From an uncultured Bradyrhizobium sp. (GTDB lineage Bacteria; Pseudomonadota; Alphaproteobacteria; Rhizobiales; Xanthobacteraceae): DNA of 64,000 bases. Position numbers and translations under genes: made by a program. Shown here one piece after another: positions 53,166 to 62,643 of the stretch; position 1 is the first letter of the stretch; every line of letters starts with the position of its first letter. The DNA lies in contig NZ_CAKZJO010000108.1 of the NCBI RefSeq assembly GCF_936943645.1, positions 34,259 to 98,258 of the forward strand, in the 5' to 3' direction. The notes beneath the pieces were generated by a model. It had not been told where the DNA came from, did not search any database, and saw only the letters and a program-made list of their open reading frames with translations.

Positions 53166-53306
53166 ATGGACAGGATCTTTCTCGCGATAATGGCTTCCGC
53201 CGTGCTGGTGCTGATCGTAGCCTCCGACCTGCTGGTCAATGGCCCGGGTCTGCAGGAGCCGGCGGACCTCGCCATGTTGCCGACGCAGGCGCGCCTGGTC
53301 AGATAG
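53166..53306 (+). CDS. possible 46-residue membrane peptide
   Basis: An ATG-initiated 46-codon frame encodes MDRIFLAIMASAVLVLIVAS followed by a polar tail. The first 25 residues would form one membrane helix or signal anchor. It is divergent from ntrY and lies between the two ntr operons. There is no strong ribosome site, and the length is short, so this is a tentative call. No family is recognised. Confidence 0.35.
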   Translation: MDRIFLAIMASAVLVLIVASDLLVNGPGLQEPADLAMLPTQARLVR

Positions 53307-53422
53307 GCGCGGCACTGCGCCCTGCGGCGAAACGCCGAAATCGTCCCCTCCACCGGAACATTTGGGTCGGATCCGGACTTCTGCTCACCGCGTCAGCCAC
53401 AAAGGCCAGCGCGATCCGGACA

Positions 53423-53455
53423 GGCTCAGCTCCGCTTGGTAGGGGGAGCTGAGCC
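53423..53455. terminator. hairpin between ntrC and ntrY operons
   Basis: GGCTCAGCTCC and GGAGCTGAGCC form a perfect 11-base stem around an 11-base loop. It lies about 60 bases beyond the ntrC stop on the minus strand and separates the dusB-ntrBC transcript from ntrYX. No T-run follows. It may act together with the next hairpin. Confidence 0.5.
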
Positions 53456-53464
53456 ACCTCTTCG

Positions 53465-53482
53465 CAAACGCGTAAGCGTTTG
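53465..53482 (-). terminator. hairpin just after ntrC
   Basis: CAAACGC-GTAA-GCGTTTG is a seven-base stem with a four-base loop (TTAC on the minus-strand transcript), 33 bases after the ntrC stop. It is the first of two stem-loops met by transcription leaving ntrC. Confidence 0.45.
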
Positions 53483-53514
53483 TCGAATGCACAAACGCCC
53501 TTCGCGTGCTCCGT

Positions 53515-54957
<1,443 letters not shown>

Positions 54958-54966
54958 CGTTAATCC

Positions 54967-56136
54967 TCATTTCGCCCCCTGTGACGCAGGCGACGGCTTC
55001 CCGGCAGAGTCGGCGCGACTGCTTTGATCGGCATGTTTCGCCGATGTGGAATACATCGGCATCAGCACGCGGAAGGTGGTTTTGCGCGGCTGAGATTCGC
55101 ATTCGATGATGCCCCCGTGATCGCCGACGATCTTGGCGACCAGCGCAAGACCCAGGCCCGAGCCGGTCTGCTTGGTGGTCACGAAGGGGTCGAACAGATT
55201 GGGCAGAAGATCGTCCGGCACGCCTGGTCCGTTGTCCTTCACGCAGAATTCGAGCGGCAACGATACCCGGGATTTTTGACCGGGGACTGACAGGCGCACG
55301 CCGGGGCGGAACGCGGTGGTGAGCTGGATCTCGGCGTCGGGCACGTCGATCAGGGCTTCCGCGGCGTTCTTCACGAGATTGAGGAACACCTGGATCAGCT
55401 GGTCCTGGTTCGCCAGCACGGGCGGCAGCGAGGGATCGTAATCCTCGATGAAGCGGATGTTGCGGGCAAAGCCGGACTGCGCCAGCCGCTTCACGTGGTC
55501 GAGCACGGAATGGATGTTGACGGGGCCGCGCACCACGGGGCGCTCGTCGCCGAACACCTCCATGCGGTCGACCAGCGTCACGATGCGGTCGGCCTCGTCG
55601 CAGATCAGCCGCGTCAGCATGCGATCCTCGGACGAGGCCTGCTGCTCCAGCAGCTGCGCCGCGCCGCGGATGCCCGAGAGCGGGTTCTTGATCTCGTGCG
55701 CCAGCATCGCGGCCAACGCGATCACCGAGCGCGCGGCGCTGCGATGGGTGAGCTGCCGGTCCATCTTGTCGGCGATGGTGCGTTCCTGCAGCATCACCAC
55801 GATATGACCGGGCCGCTCGGTGAGCGGGGCGACGTGCAGATCGACCTGGCGGTCGCCACCCATGCGCGGCGTGCCGAGATCGACCTTGTACTCGTTGACC
55901 GGTGAGTTCGACGACCGCACCTGGTCGATCAGCGCCAGCAACGGGCTGCCGAACGGCACCAGCTCTTTCAGCGATTGCCGTTTCAGGAACTGGGTCGAGA
56001 TATCGAAGAAGGCTTCGGTTGCGATATTGGCTGCGACGATCTTGCCGTCCGGCCCGATCATGAGCACGGGATTGGGCAAGGCATCCAGCATCGCGTCGCT
56101 GTCGGACACCCGGCGATGTTCAGCGGCTGAGCTCAT
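54967..56136 (-). CDS. ntrB: nitrogen regulation sensor kinase NtrB
   Basis: NtrB phosphorylates or dephosphorylates NtrC under control of PII. The 389-residue cytoplasmic kinase has a PAS domain (LDALPNPVLMIGPDGKIVAA), a HisKA with His in LAHEIKNPLSGIRGAAQLL, and an HATPase with NLVKNAAEAL, CVKDNGPGVP and GSGLGLALVAKIV. The ATG at 56136 overlaps the dusB TGA as ATGA. The frame is open upstream but overlaps dusB and is spurious. Confidence 0.97.
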   Translation of the reverse strand: MSSAAEHRRVSDSDAMLDALPNPVLMIGPDGKIVAANIATEAFFDISTQFLKRQSLKELVPFGSPLLALIDQVRSSNSPVNEYKVDLGTPRMGGDRQVDLHVAPLTERPGHIVVMLQERTIADKMDRQLTHRSAARSVIALAAMLAHEIKNPLSGIRGAAQLLEQQASSEDRMLTRLICDEADRIVTLVDRMEVFGDERPVVRGPVNIHSVLDHVKRLAQSGFARNIRFIEDYDPSLPPVLANQDQLIQVFLNLVKNAAEALIDVPDAEIQLTTAFRPGVRLSVPGQKSRVSLPLEFCVKDNGPGVPDDLLPNLFDPFVTTKQTGSGLGLALVAKIVGDHGGIIECESQPRKTTFRVLMPMYSTSAKHADQSSRADSAGKPSPASQGAK

Positions 56137-57209
56137 GCAGCAGCGCTCCATGCGAAATCGTCGAAAGCATCCTGCAGCGACTGGCGAACGAGGCGCGGAT
56201 CCTCCGAAGTGAGGATCGTCTTCCGCCACCCCTTCAGCTTCTCGATGGATGCGCCGCTCGCCTCTGCGGCGACGTCGAGCGCCCAGCCGAGATGCTTGCG
56301 GGCGTGCTTGAGGCCGACGCGCAGACCATAGAGCGCACAGACGCCCTCGTAGAGCGTCTGGACATAATGCAGCTGGTTTTCGAGCGAGGGCGCGGCCTCC
56401 TCGGCCCCGCCCGTCAGGCGGCGGCCGATCTGGCCGGGCAGCCAGGGCTGGCCGTTCGCGCCGCGGCCGATCATCACGGCATCGGCGCCGGAGGCCTCGA
56501 GCGCCGCGACCGCCTTCTCGTAGGAGGTGATGTCGCCATTGACGACGAGCGGAATCGAAACCGCCACGCGCACGGCGCGGATCGCGTCCCAATCGGCCTC
56601 GCCCTTGTAGAACTGGCTGCGGGTGCGGCCATGGACCGTGACGAGCTTGACGCCGGCGGCTTGCGCGCGCTGCGCCAGCTCCGGGGCGTTGCGCGTGCGA
56701 TCATCCCAGCCGAGCCGCATCTTCAGCGTCACCGGCACCTTCACCGCTGCGATGGTCGCATCGATCAGGCTGACGGCATGGTCGAGGTCGCGCATCAAGG
56801 CCGAGCCCGACTGGCCGCCGGTGACGTGGCGGGCCGGACAGCCCATGTTGATGTCGATGATATCGGCGCCCTCGGCCTCGGCGATCCGGGCGCCCTCGGC
56901 CATCCAACGGGCCTCGCAGCCGGCGAGCTGGACCACATGGGGCCCGACCCCCGTGGCTTCGCAGCGCAACCGGGACATCCTGTGGCCGCTGGCGAGCTCA
57001 TCGCTGGCGGTCATTTCGGACACGACGAGACCGGCCCCAAGCTCGGCCGCCAGCCGGCGGACGGGCGAGTCCGTCACCCCCGACATCGGCGCCAGGAAGA
57101 CCGGGGTGGCGACGTCAATATCGCCAATTTTCAACGGCTTAGAGCCGGATACTGCCGAGCCGGTCACGGGGGTCTCGTTGCCTGGGCAGGGCCTCATCGC
57201 GCCTGCCAT
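56133..57209 (-). CDS. dusB: tRNA-dihydrouridine synthase DusB (NifR3)
   Basis: An FMN enzyme that reduces uridines in tRNA. The 358-residue protein has FLAPMSGVTDSPVRRLA, SEMTASDELASG, the catalytic Cys in IDINMGCPARHVTG, VTLKMRLGWDD, TVHGRTRSQFY and VMIGRGANGQPW. It is the first gene of the dusB-ntrB-ntrC operon, historically called nifR3. The ATG at 57209 lies 12 bases beyond a palindromic operator-like site. The N-terminal 25 residues are a non-conserved lead, so a start slightly further in is possible. Confidence 0.96.
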   Translation of the reverse strand: MAGAMRPCPGNETPVTGSAVSGSKPLKIGDIDVATPVFLAPMSGVTDSPVRRLAAELGAGLVVSEMTASDELASGHRMSRLRCEATGVGPHVVQLAGCEARWMAEGARIAEAEGADIIDINMGCPARHVTGGQSGSALMRDLDHAVSLIDATIAAVKVPVTLKMRLGWDDRTRNAPELAQRAQAAGVKLVTVHGRTRSQFYKGEADWDAIRAVRVAVSIPLVVNGDITSYEKAVAALEASGADAVMIGRGANGQPWLPGQIGRRLTGGAEEAAPSLENQLHYVQTLYEGVCALYGLRVGLKHARKHLGWALDVAAEASGASIEKLKGWRKTILTSEDPRLVRQSLQDAFDDFAWSAAA

Positions 57210-57221
57210 GACCTATCTTGC

Positions 57222-57236
57222 GCACAATTCTTGTGC
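57222..57236. promoter_or_regulatory. NtrC/NtrX-type operator upstream of dusB-ntrBC
   Basis: GCACAA-TTC-TTGTGC is a perfect 15-base palindrome. It fits the NtrC pattern GCAC-N7-GTGC, and it also contains CAA-N3-TTG, which I recall as the NtrX pattern from Brucella work. Its place 12 bases before the dusB ATG would suit repression, consistent with the negative autoregulation reported for the orf1-ntrBC operon of Rhizobium. Confidence 0.6.
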
Positions 57237-57290
57237 AGTCAAGCGTCATGCCTACAGTTTAGACAAGTCTGCAAATCTTTCAAGTGCAGT

Positions 57291-57305
57291 GCAGCAAAAT
57301 GCTGT
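57291..57305. promoter_or_regulatory. second, weaker NtrC-like palindrome
   Basis: GCAGCA-AAA-TGCTGT has near-matching arms and the same 6-3-6 spacing as the first site, 69 bases away (centre to centre, about six to seven helical turns). It could be a second NtrC site in the region between dusB and ispDF. The match to GCACCA-N3-TGGTGC is only partial. Confidence 0.35.
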
Positions 57306-57415
57306 TTCCAACAATCCGGGGAAACCCCCTTTTTTTGCGGGCCTGCCGTGCTAGAGGCATGCGGCAATTACCCCACTCCCCCGACTCTCCATCACCAACT
57401 GAGTATTTGAGTCCT

Positions 57416-58597
57416 ATGGCGAAATCACAGCGCACCGCGGTCGTCCTCGTCGCAGCCGGGCGTGGACTGCGTGCCGGCGCCGGCGGGCCGAAGCAATATC
57501 GCGAGATCGGCGGCGTGCCGGTGATCTACCGCGCCATGGAAGCCTTCAGCCGCCACCCTGAGGTGTTTGCGGTGCAGCCCGTGGTGAACCCCGATGACAG
57601 CGCCATCTTCACGGCCGCGGTCGCGGGATTGAAGCACGAGCCGCCGACCAACGGCGGCGCCACCCGTCAGGCATCGGTGCTCGCCGGCCTCGAAGCGCTC
57701 GCCAGGCACAAGCCTGATATCGTGCTGATCCACGACGCCGCCCGGCCCTTCGTCTCCGCCGGCGTGATCTCGCGCGCGATCGAGGCGGCGAGCCGCACCG
57801 GTGCCGCCCTCCCCGTCGTTCCCGTCACCGACACCATCAAGGTCACCGGCGCGAGCGGCGATGTCGAGGACACGCCGGACCGCGCCCGTTTGCGAATCGC
57901 GCAGACGCCGCAATCCTTTCGTTTCGACGTCATCCTCGAGGCGCATCGTCGTGCGGCCAGGGACGGGCGCTCGGATTTCACCGACGATGCCGCGATTGCC
58001 GAATGGGCGGGATTGACGGTTGCAACCTTTGAAGGCGATGTTGCCAACATGAAGCTCACCACACCCGAAGATTTCGTGCGCGAGGAAGCGCGCCTGGCGG
58101 CCCAGCTCGGCGACATCAGGACCGGCACGGGCTACGACGTGCACGCCTTCGGCGAGGGCGACCACGTCATGCTCTGCGGCGTGCGCGTGCCGCACAGCAA
58201 GGGCTTCCTCGCCCATTCCGACGGCGATGTCGGCCTGCATGCGCTGGTCGACGCCATCCTCGGCGCACTCGCCGACGGCGACATCGGCTCGCACTTCCCG
58301 CCGACCGATCCCAAATGGAAGGGCGCCTCTTCCGACCAGTTCCTGAAATACGCCATCGAGCGCGTGACGGCGCGTGGCGGCCGCATCGCCAATCTCGAGG
58401 TCACCATGATCTGCGAGCGGCCGAAGATCGGCCCGTTGCGCGACACCATGCGTGCGAGCATCGCCGCGATCTCCGGCGTGGACATCTCGCGCGTCGCTGT
58501 GAAGGCGACCACCAGCGAGCGGCTCGGCTTCACCGGCCGCGAGGAAGGCATCGCGGCCACTGCGAGCGCCACCATCCGTCTGCCCTGGAGCGTCTAG
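57416..58597 (+). CDS. ispDF: bifunctional IspD/IspF (MEP pathway)
   Basis: A fused enzyme: IspD (2-C-methyl-D-erythritol 4-phosphate cytidylyltransferase, residues 1 to about 225) and IspF (2,4-cyclodiphosphate synthase, from about 237). IspD shows AAGRGLRAGAGGPKQY, LIHDAARPFV and VPVTDTIK. IspF begins GTGYDVHAFGEG with the metal DxH, and has HSDGDVGLHALVDAILGA and ATTSERLGFTGREEGI. The fusion is typical of alphaproteobacteria. The ATG at 57416 fits the start of IspD, and the CinA-domain gene follows after three bases. Confidence 0.97.
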   Translation: MAKSQRTAVVLVAAGRGLRAGAGGPKQYREIGGVPVIYRAMEAFSRHPEVFAVQPVVNPDDSAIFTAAVAGLKHEPPTNGGATRQASVLAGLEALARHKPDIVLIHDAARPFVSAGVISRAIEAASRTGAALPVVPVTDTIKVTGASGDVEDTPDRARLRIAQTPQSFRFDVILEAHRRAARDGRSDFTDDAAIAEWAGLTVATFEGDVANMKLTTPEDFVREEARLAAQLGDIRTGTGYDVHAFGEGDHVMLCGVRVPHSKGFLAHSDGDVGLHALVDAILGALADGDIGSHFPPTDPKWKGASSDQFLKYAIERVTARGGRIANLEVTMICERPKIGPLRDTMRASIAAISGVDISRVAVKATTSERLGFTGREEGIAATASATIRLPWSV

Positions 58598-58600
58598 GCC

Positions 58601-59212
58601 ATGGGCGGCAGCGACGCACGCGCCCTCTCCCGCTCGCTGCTCGATCTGTGCCGGATGCGCAAGCTGACGATCGCGACGGCTGAGTCCTGCACCGGCGGCC
58701 TCGTCGCGGGCGCGCTGACCGACATCCCCGGCTCGTCCGACGTCATCGATCGCGGCTTCGTCACTTATTCCAACGATGCCAAGCGCGCGATGCTTGGTGT
58801 CGAGGCGGGCACGCTCGCCAATTTCGGCGCGGTCAGCAAGGAGACCGCAACCGCGATGGCGGTCGGCGCGCTGGAGCGGGCCGATGTCGATCTCGCGGTT
58901 GCCATCACCGGCATTGCAGGTCCCGGTGGCGCGACGCCCGGCAAGCCGGTCGGCCTCGTGCACTTCGCCGCTGCCGCGCGCGACGGCCGGATCATCCACC
59001 GCGAGCATCGCTTCGGCGCGATCGGCCGCAGCGCCGTGCGCCAGCGCTCCGTGGTCGAGGCGCTGCGCATGCTGATGGACCTGGCGCGCGGTCCGCAAGT
59101 CGCGGCCAAGCCGAAACGCGCCGCCGCAGTCACCCGCCTGCGCCCCCGCGTGACGCGCTCGCCGCGCCGCCATGCGGCCAAACGCCGGACGCCGCGGTCG
59201 CCGCGGGGCTGA
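58601..59212 (+). CDS. CinA C-terminal domain protein (nicotinamide-nucleotide amidase type) with a basic tail
   Basis: The family hydrolyses NMN to NaMN and ammonia in pyridine nucleotide recycling. The 203-residue protein contains TIATAESCTGGLVAGALTDI, YSNDAKRAMLGV, AITGIAGPGGATPGKPVG and the C-terminal helix RSVVEALRML. From about residue 164 it carries a 40-residue Arg/Lys/Ala/Pro-rich tail (VTRSPRRHAAKRRTPRSPRG) that is not part of the catalytic domain. It follows ispDF by three bases and is probably co-transcribed. Confidence 0.9.
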   Translation: MGGSDARALSRSLLDLCRMRKLTIATAESCTGGLVAGALTDIPGSSDVIDRGFVTYSNDAKRAMLGVEAGTLANFGAVSKETATAMAVGALERADVDLAVAITGIAGPGGATPGKPVGLVHFAAAARDGRIIHREHRFGAIGRSAVRQRSVVEALRMLMDLARGPQVAAKPKRAAAVTRLRPRVTRSPRRHAAKRRTPRSPRG

Positions 59213-59221
59213 TCGCTCCGC

Positions 59222-60040
59222 TTAGGGTTTGCGGGCGATCACGCGGATCGCCGCCAGATTGGCGCGATGCTGCTCGAATACCCGGCGCATCCCCAGCACC
59301 CGCCGCCGCGCCGCCCGATCGCGCAGCAGATTCCTGGCGAGCCGCAAGGCGCCGATCAGGCCCTCGTCCTGCACGAGGCGCCGCGGCCGCAGCAGATGCA
59401 TCGGCGCGAATTCGACCGCTTCGATCTCGAAGCCGACGCTCTCCAGCAGCCCTCTCCATCCGTCGCCGGACAAGGGACGCGCGCCGACATGGATGGCCCC
59501 GGAAAGCGCGCGGTCGATCTCCTGCCTTTGGCCAAACGGCATGTCGTCGGGTGTCACGGCGAGCTCGTGGATGCCATAGCGTCCGCCCGGGCGCAGCAGG
59601 CGGAACGCTTCGGCCGCGATGCGGCGCTTCTGCTCCTGAGTCTGCATGCTCAACATCGCCTCGCCGATTACGACCGAGGCAAAGCCTGCGGGCAGCGTCG
59701 TCTGATCGGCCGTGCCGACGACGACCGCGATATGTCCCTTCGCAGGAAGCTGGCGGCTGGTCCACGCCGCCGCCTGCGCATCGCGCTCGACGCCGACATA
59801 GCGCCGCGGACCCCGCTCCAGGATCATGCGGGCGGTGACGCCAAGGCCCGGCGCAAACTCGACGACATCATCTGCGGCGCCGATCACCAGCCCGTGCAAC
59901 AGCGCGCGCGTCAGGCCAAGCCCGCCGGGGCGCAGCACGCGCTTGCCAAGCCGGGCCAGCAACCAGTGGCCTGGCATCTTGGCGACGTCGAGATCGCAGC
60001 CCGGCAGTTCGGCTGGCGGCATCGTGTGGTCCGCAATCAT
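59222..60040 (-). CDS. class I SAM-dependent methyltransferase
   Basis: A 272-residue methyltransferase with the SAM motif VVEFAPGLGVTARMIL, the acidic residue in YVGVERDAQAA, VVGTADQTTLP and FRLLRPGGRYGIHEL. The N-terminus MPGHWLLARLGKRVLRPGG is recognisable in a broad family of small-molecule methyltransferases. It starts 19 bases after the TonB-receptor stop on the same strand, so the two are probably co-transcribed. The substrate is unknown; a metal-ligand or metalloid role is only a guess from context. Confidence 0.85.
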   Translation of the reverse strand: MIADHTMPPAELPGCDLDVAKMPGHWLLARLGKRVLRPGGLGLTRALLHGLVIGAADDVVEFAPGLGVTARMILERGPRRYVGVERDAQAAAWTSRQLPAKGHIAVVVGTADQTTLPAGFASVVIGEAMLSMQTQEQKRRIAAEAFRLLRPGGRYGIHELAVTPDDMPFGQRQEIDRALSGAIHVGARPLSGDGWRGLLESVGFEIEAVEFAPMHLLRPRRLVQDEGLIGALRLARNLLRDRAARRRVLGMRRVFEQHRANLAAIRVIARKP

Positions 60041-60059
60041 CTGGAATCTCCTTTGCGAG

Positions 60060-62390
60060 TTAGAACCGCGCCCGGATGCCGCCGTAATAGCCGCGTCCGT
60101 CGCCGGGGATGAAAGCGGCCTGGTCCGGTCGCGCCTGATCGACGATCAGGGTTGATGCGGCATAGGTCGCATTGAACAGATTGGTGATCTCGCCGAACAC
60201 CGAGAAGCGATCGCTGATCCGGTATTCGCTGCGCAGGTCGGCAACCACGAACGGATCGGCAAACAGCGTGTTCATGTTGTCGACCGGCATGTGGCCCGGA
60301 CTCCAGCGCACCACGCCCTCGAGCTTCCAGGCGTCGGTCGCCTGATATTGCAGGACTGCGTTGACGAGATGTGGCGGCGCGCCGGCGAGATGGTTGTTGC
60401 CGCGCAGCGGATCATTATCGAAGCGGAAGTCCTGATAGGTGTAGGCGACGCGCCCGGTCAGCCGCTCCGTCAGCCTCACGCCGAAGCCGAGCTCGACGCC
60501 GAAATGCGTGGTGCGGTCCGCATTGAACGCCGCCATCAACGCGCCGGTGGAGTCGCGCAGGCTCAAGAGCTCGTTGTCGACCCAGGAATAATAGCTGACC
60601 GCATCCCATGACAGGATGCCGGCGCGACCGCGCCAGCCGCCTTCGACCGTGGTCGCGGTCTGGGCCTTCAGATCGGGCGTCGCGAACACCGCGGCGATTA
60701 GCGCCGGATTACCCGGCGTCGGCCGTCCCGCGCTGCTGTTGGGCGTGCCGTTGACGGTCGCGAGCAGATCGTCATGCGACGGCGGCTCGAAGCTGCGGCT
60801 GACCGCGGCGAAGATGGTCTGGCCGGTCACGGGCCGGAAGGTCACGCCGAGGCTGGGGCTCCAAGCCGAATAGCTGCGCGCGTAGCTCGAGCTCTGCGTC
60901 GGCACCGCGCCGTTCGGCAGCAGCGCGGTCGGGTTCGCCGGATTGTAGGCAATCGTCGGCCGTGTCGCGTTCCGATAGAGGTCGTCATTGTCGCGCGTGG
61001 CGTAGCCATAGGCGATCGCCGGCGACACGGTGATCCGGTCCCAGACCGGCAGATTGACACCGGTATGCAGCGCAAGCGTGGTCGCATCGAGCCGGCTCTC
61101 GCCGAACTTCGCCCCGGTCTGCCCGGCCTGGTTGATGAAGTTCTCCCGGTCCGCCGATCCCACCGAATATTGCGCGGTCGTTTCCACGAGCGGCAAGGCG
61201 GCTGCGCTGTCGGGCTTGTAGGCGTAGCGGAACACGCCGGTCGCATCGTCGCCCCGCGTGGCGCGGATGCCCGAGGAGATCGGAAAGCGGAACATGTCGT
61301 CGGTGTGGGTGTAGCCGAGCGCGACGTCGAACAGATGCGCGTCGAATGTCGCGGTGGTCCGCGAGCCCGCCACGAACTGGTCGGCCTCGCGCCGCGGCCT
61401 GTCGCGCACGACGTTGGGGCCGGGATTGATCGAGGTCGATGGCGGGATGAAGGTCGGGCCGGCGAACACCTGCCGCGGATTGGCCTCCATCGCGCTCTTG
61501 GTCAGGGGGCCCGCGACGTCGAAGCCGAGATCGGTGTAGCCGATGAAGAAGCGCGTGCTGACGTTCTCGGACAGCACGGCGCCGACATTGGCGTTGAAGC
61601 TTGAGCGCTCGGAGCTGTTGTAGTCGCGAAAGCCGTCGCGGCGGCTGAAATCGGCCTGCACCAGCGCGTCCACATTGTCCTTCCTGCCGCCCGTCTGCGC
61701 ACTGGCATTGATCTGTCCGAAGCTGCCGCCGGTGACCACGAGTTGCGTGCCCGGTGAGGACGATCCCGTCGGCGAGACGAAATTCAGCGCGCCGCCGAGC
61801 ACGGTGGCGCCGAGCCGGTTGGCCATGTAGCCCCGATAGACCTCGATGGCCTCCGCCTGCTGCGGATTGGCAAAGCCGACGATGTAGGAGCCGTCGGCGC
61901 GATTGATCGGCAGGCCGTTCTGAAGCACCAGCAGCCCGCGCTCGACCGGATTCTGTTGCAGGCCGGAGCCGCGGATCTGGATGCGCGGCTGGTCGTTGCC
62001 GCCGAAGAAATTCTGCACCACGACGCCGGGAACGCCGCTGAGCGCGCGCGACACGGTCGGGTTGCCGGTGGGCGCGAGATCCTCGCGCTTGACCAGCGCG
62101 ACGCCGCCCGCGAGCGCCTCGAAACGCTCCTGCACCGACGCCGCTGCCGTAGCGGGCGCCGTTGCCGCTTCGCGGGCGCCGTCACCGCTAAGAGGCTGCG
62201 GCTTGGCGGCCCGGCGTCGTGCTGCGACCCGCTCGCGCGAGACCAAGGCGGGCTTTGCCGCGCTCTTCGGCGCATCCACCATCACGGGATCGAGCTGGAC
62301 CGCCGCGCCAGGCGTTGCCGATTGCGCAAGGCAGGCTTCACCGGCAAGCGCCGGCAGCAACAGGACCGACGCCGTCAACGACAGCCGCAT
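60060..62390 (-). CDS. TonB-dependent receptor
   Basis: A 776-residue outer-membrane receptor. After a signal peptide (LTASVLLLPALAGEACLAQ) there is an Ala/Arg-rich linker. The plug contains TVSRALSGVPGVVVQNFFGG and AEAIEVYRGYMANRLGATVL, and the barrel ends in GYYGGIRARF. It resembles iron- or catechol-type receptors but I cannot name the ligand. The start at 62390 is supported by the signal peptide. It is followed by the methyltransferase gene, and an 11-base inverted repeat lies about 200 bases upstream. Confidence 0.9.
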   Translation of the reverse strand: MRLSLTASVLLLPALAGEACLAQSATPGAAVQLDPVMVDAPKSAAKPALVSRERVAARRRAAKPQPLSGDGAREAATAPATAAASVQERFEALAGGVALVKREDLAPTGNPTVSRALSGVPGVVVQNFFGGNDQPRIQIRGSGLQQNPVERGLLVLQNGLPINRADGSYIVGFANPQQAEAIEVYRGYMANRLGATVLGGALNFVSPTGSSSPGTQLVVTGGSFGQINASAQTGGRKDNVDALVQADFSRRDGFRDYNSSERSSFNANVGAVLSENVSTRFFIGYTDLGFDVAGPLTKSAMEANPRQVFAGPTFIPPSTSINPGPNVVRDRPRREADQFVAGSRTTATFDAHLFDVALGYTHTDDMFRFPISSGIRATRGDDATGVFRYAYKPDSAAALPLVETTAQYSVGSADRENFINQAGQTGAKFGESRLDATTLALHTGVNLPVWDRITVSPAIAYGYATRDNDDLYRNATRPTIAYNPANPTALLPNGAVPTQSSSYARSYSAWSPSLGVTFRPVTGQTIFAAVSRSFEPPSHDDLLATVNGTPNSSAGRPTPGNPALIAAVFATPDLKAQTATTVEGGWRGRAGILSWDAVSYYSWVDNELLSLRDSTGALMAAFNADRTTHFGVELGFGVRLTERLTGRVAYTYQDFRFDNDPLRGNNHLAGAPPHLVNAVLQYQATDAWKLEGVVRWSPGHMPVDNMNTLFADPFVVADLRSEYRISDRFSVFGEITNLFNATYAASTLIVDQARPDQAAFIPGDGRGYYGGIRARF

Positions 62391-62590
62391 CGTTCCCTGA
62401 ATTTTGTTTCGTGAGCGCCCTCGCCCCGATGCAAGGTTTTTGATTGTATGTTGCACTGCAGCCCCATTGCTCTTGCGGCCGACGCGTTGGGAGCGCGAGC
62501 CGATGTCCGCGCGACGGTGCATGCCGTCGCGATCGGTCGCGAAGCTCGCCGCTGGTGCCGGGAATCTGATTGCGCTGGAGCAAATAGCGC

Positions 62591-62621
62591 GCAGCTTGGA
62601 ATTAGTTTCGTTCCAAGCTGC
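62591..62621. promoter_or_regulatory. 11-base inverted repeat between the MscS channel gene and the TonB receptor
   Basis: GCAGCTTGGAA (62591-62601) and TTCCAAGCTGC (62611-62621) are perfect complements with a nine-base centre. It could be the end-hairpin of the mscS transcript or an operator for the TonB receptor. No T-run follows on the minus strand. The region between 62391 and 62643 shows no supported gene. Confidence 0.5.
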
Positions 62622-62643
62622 AGGTTGGCCGATGTCGCCGGCG

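Noticed and set aside
57318..57336. GGGG-AAA-CCCC plus seven T as a terminator before ispDF
   Set aside because: The stem is only four base pairs and no plus-strand gene ends upstream; at most it is a weak leader signal.
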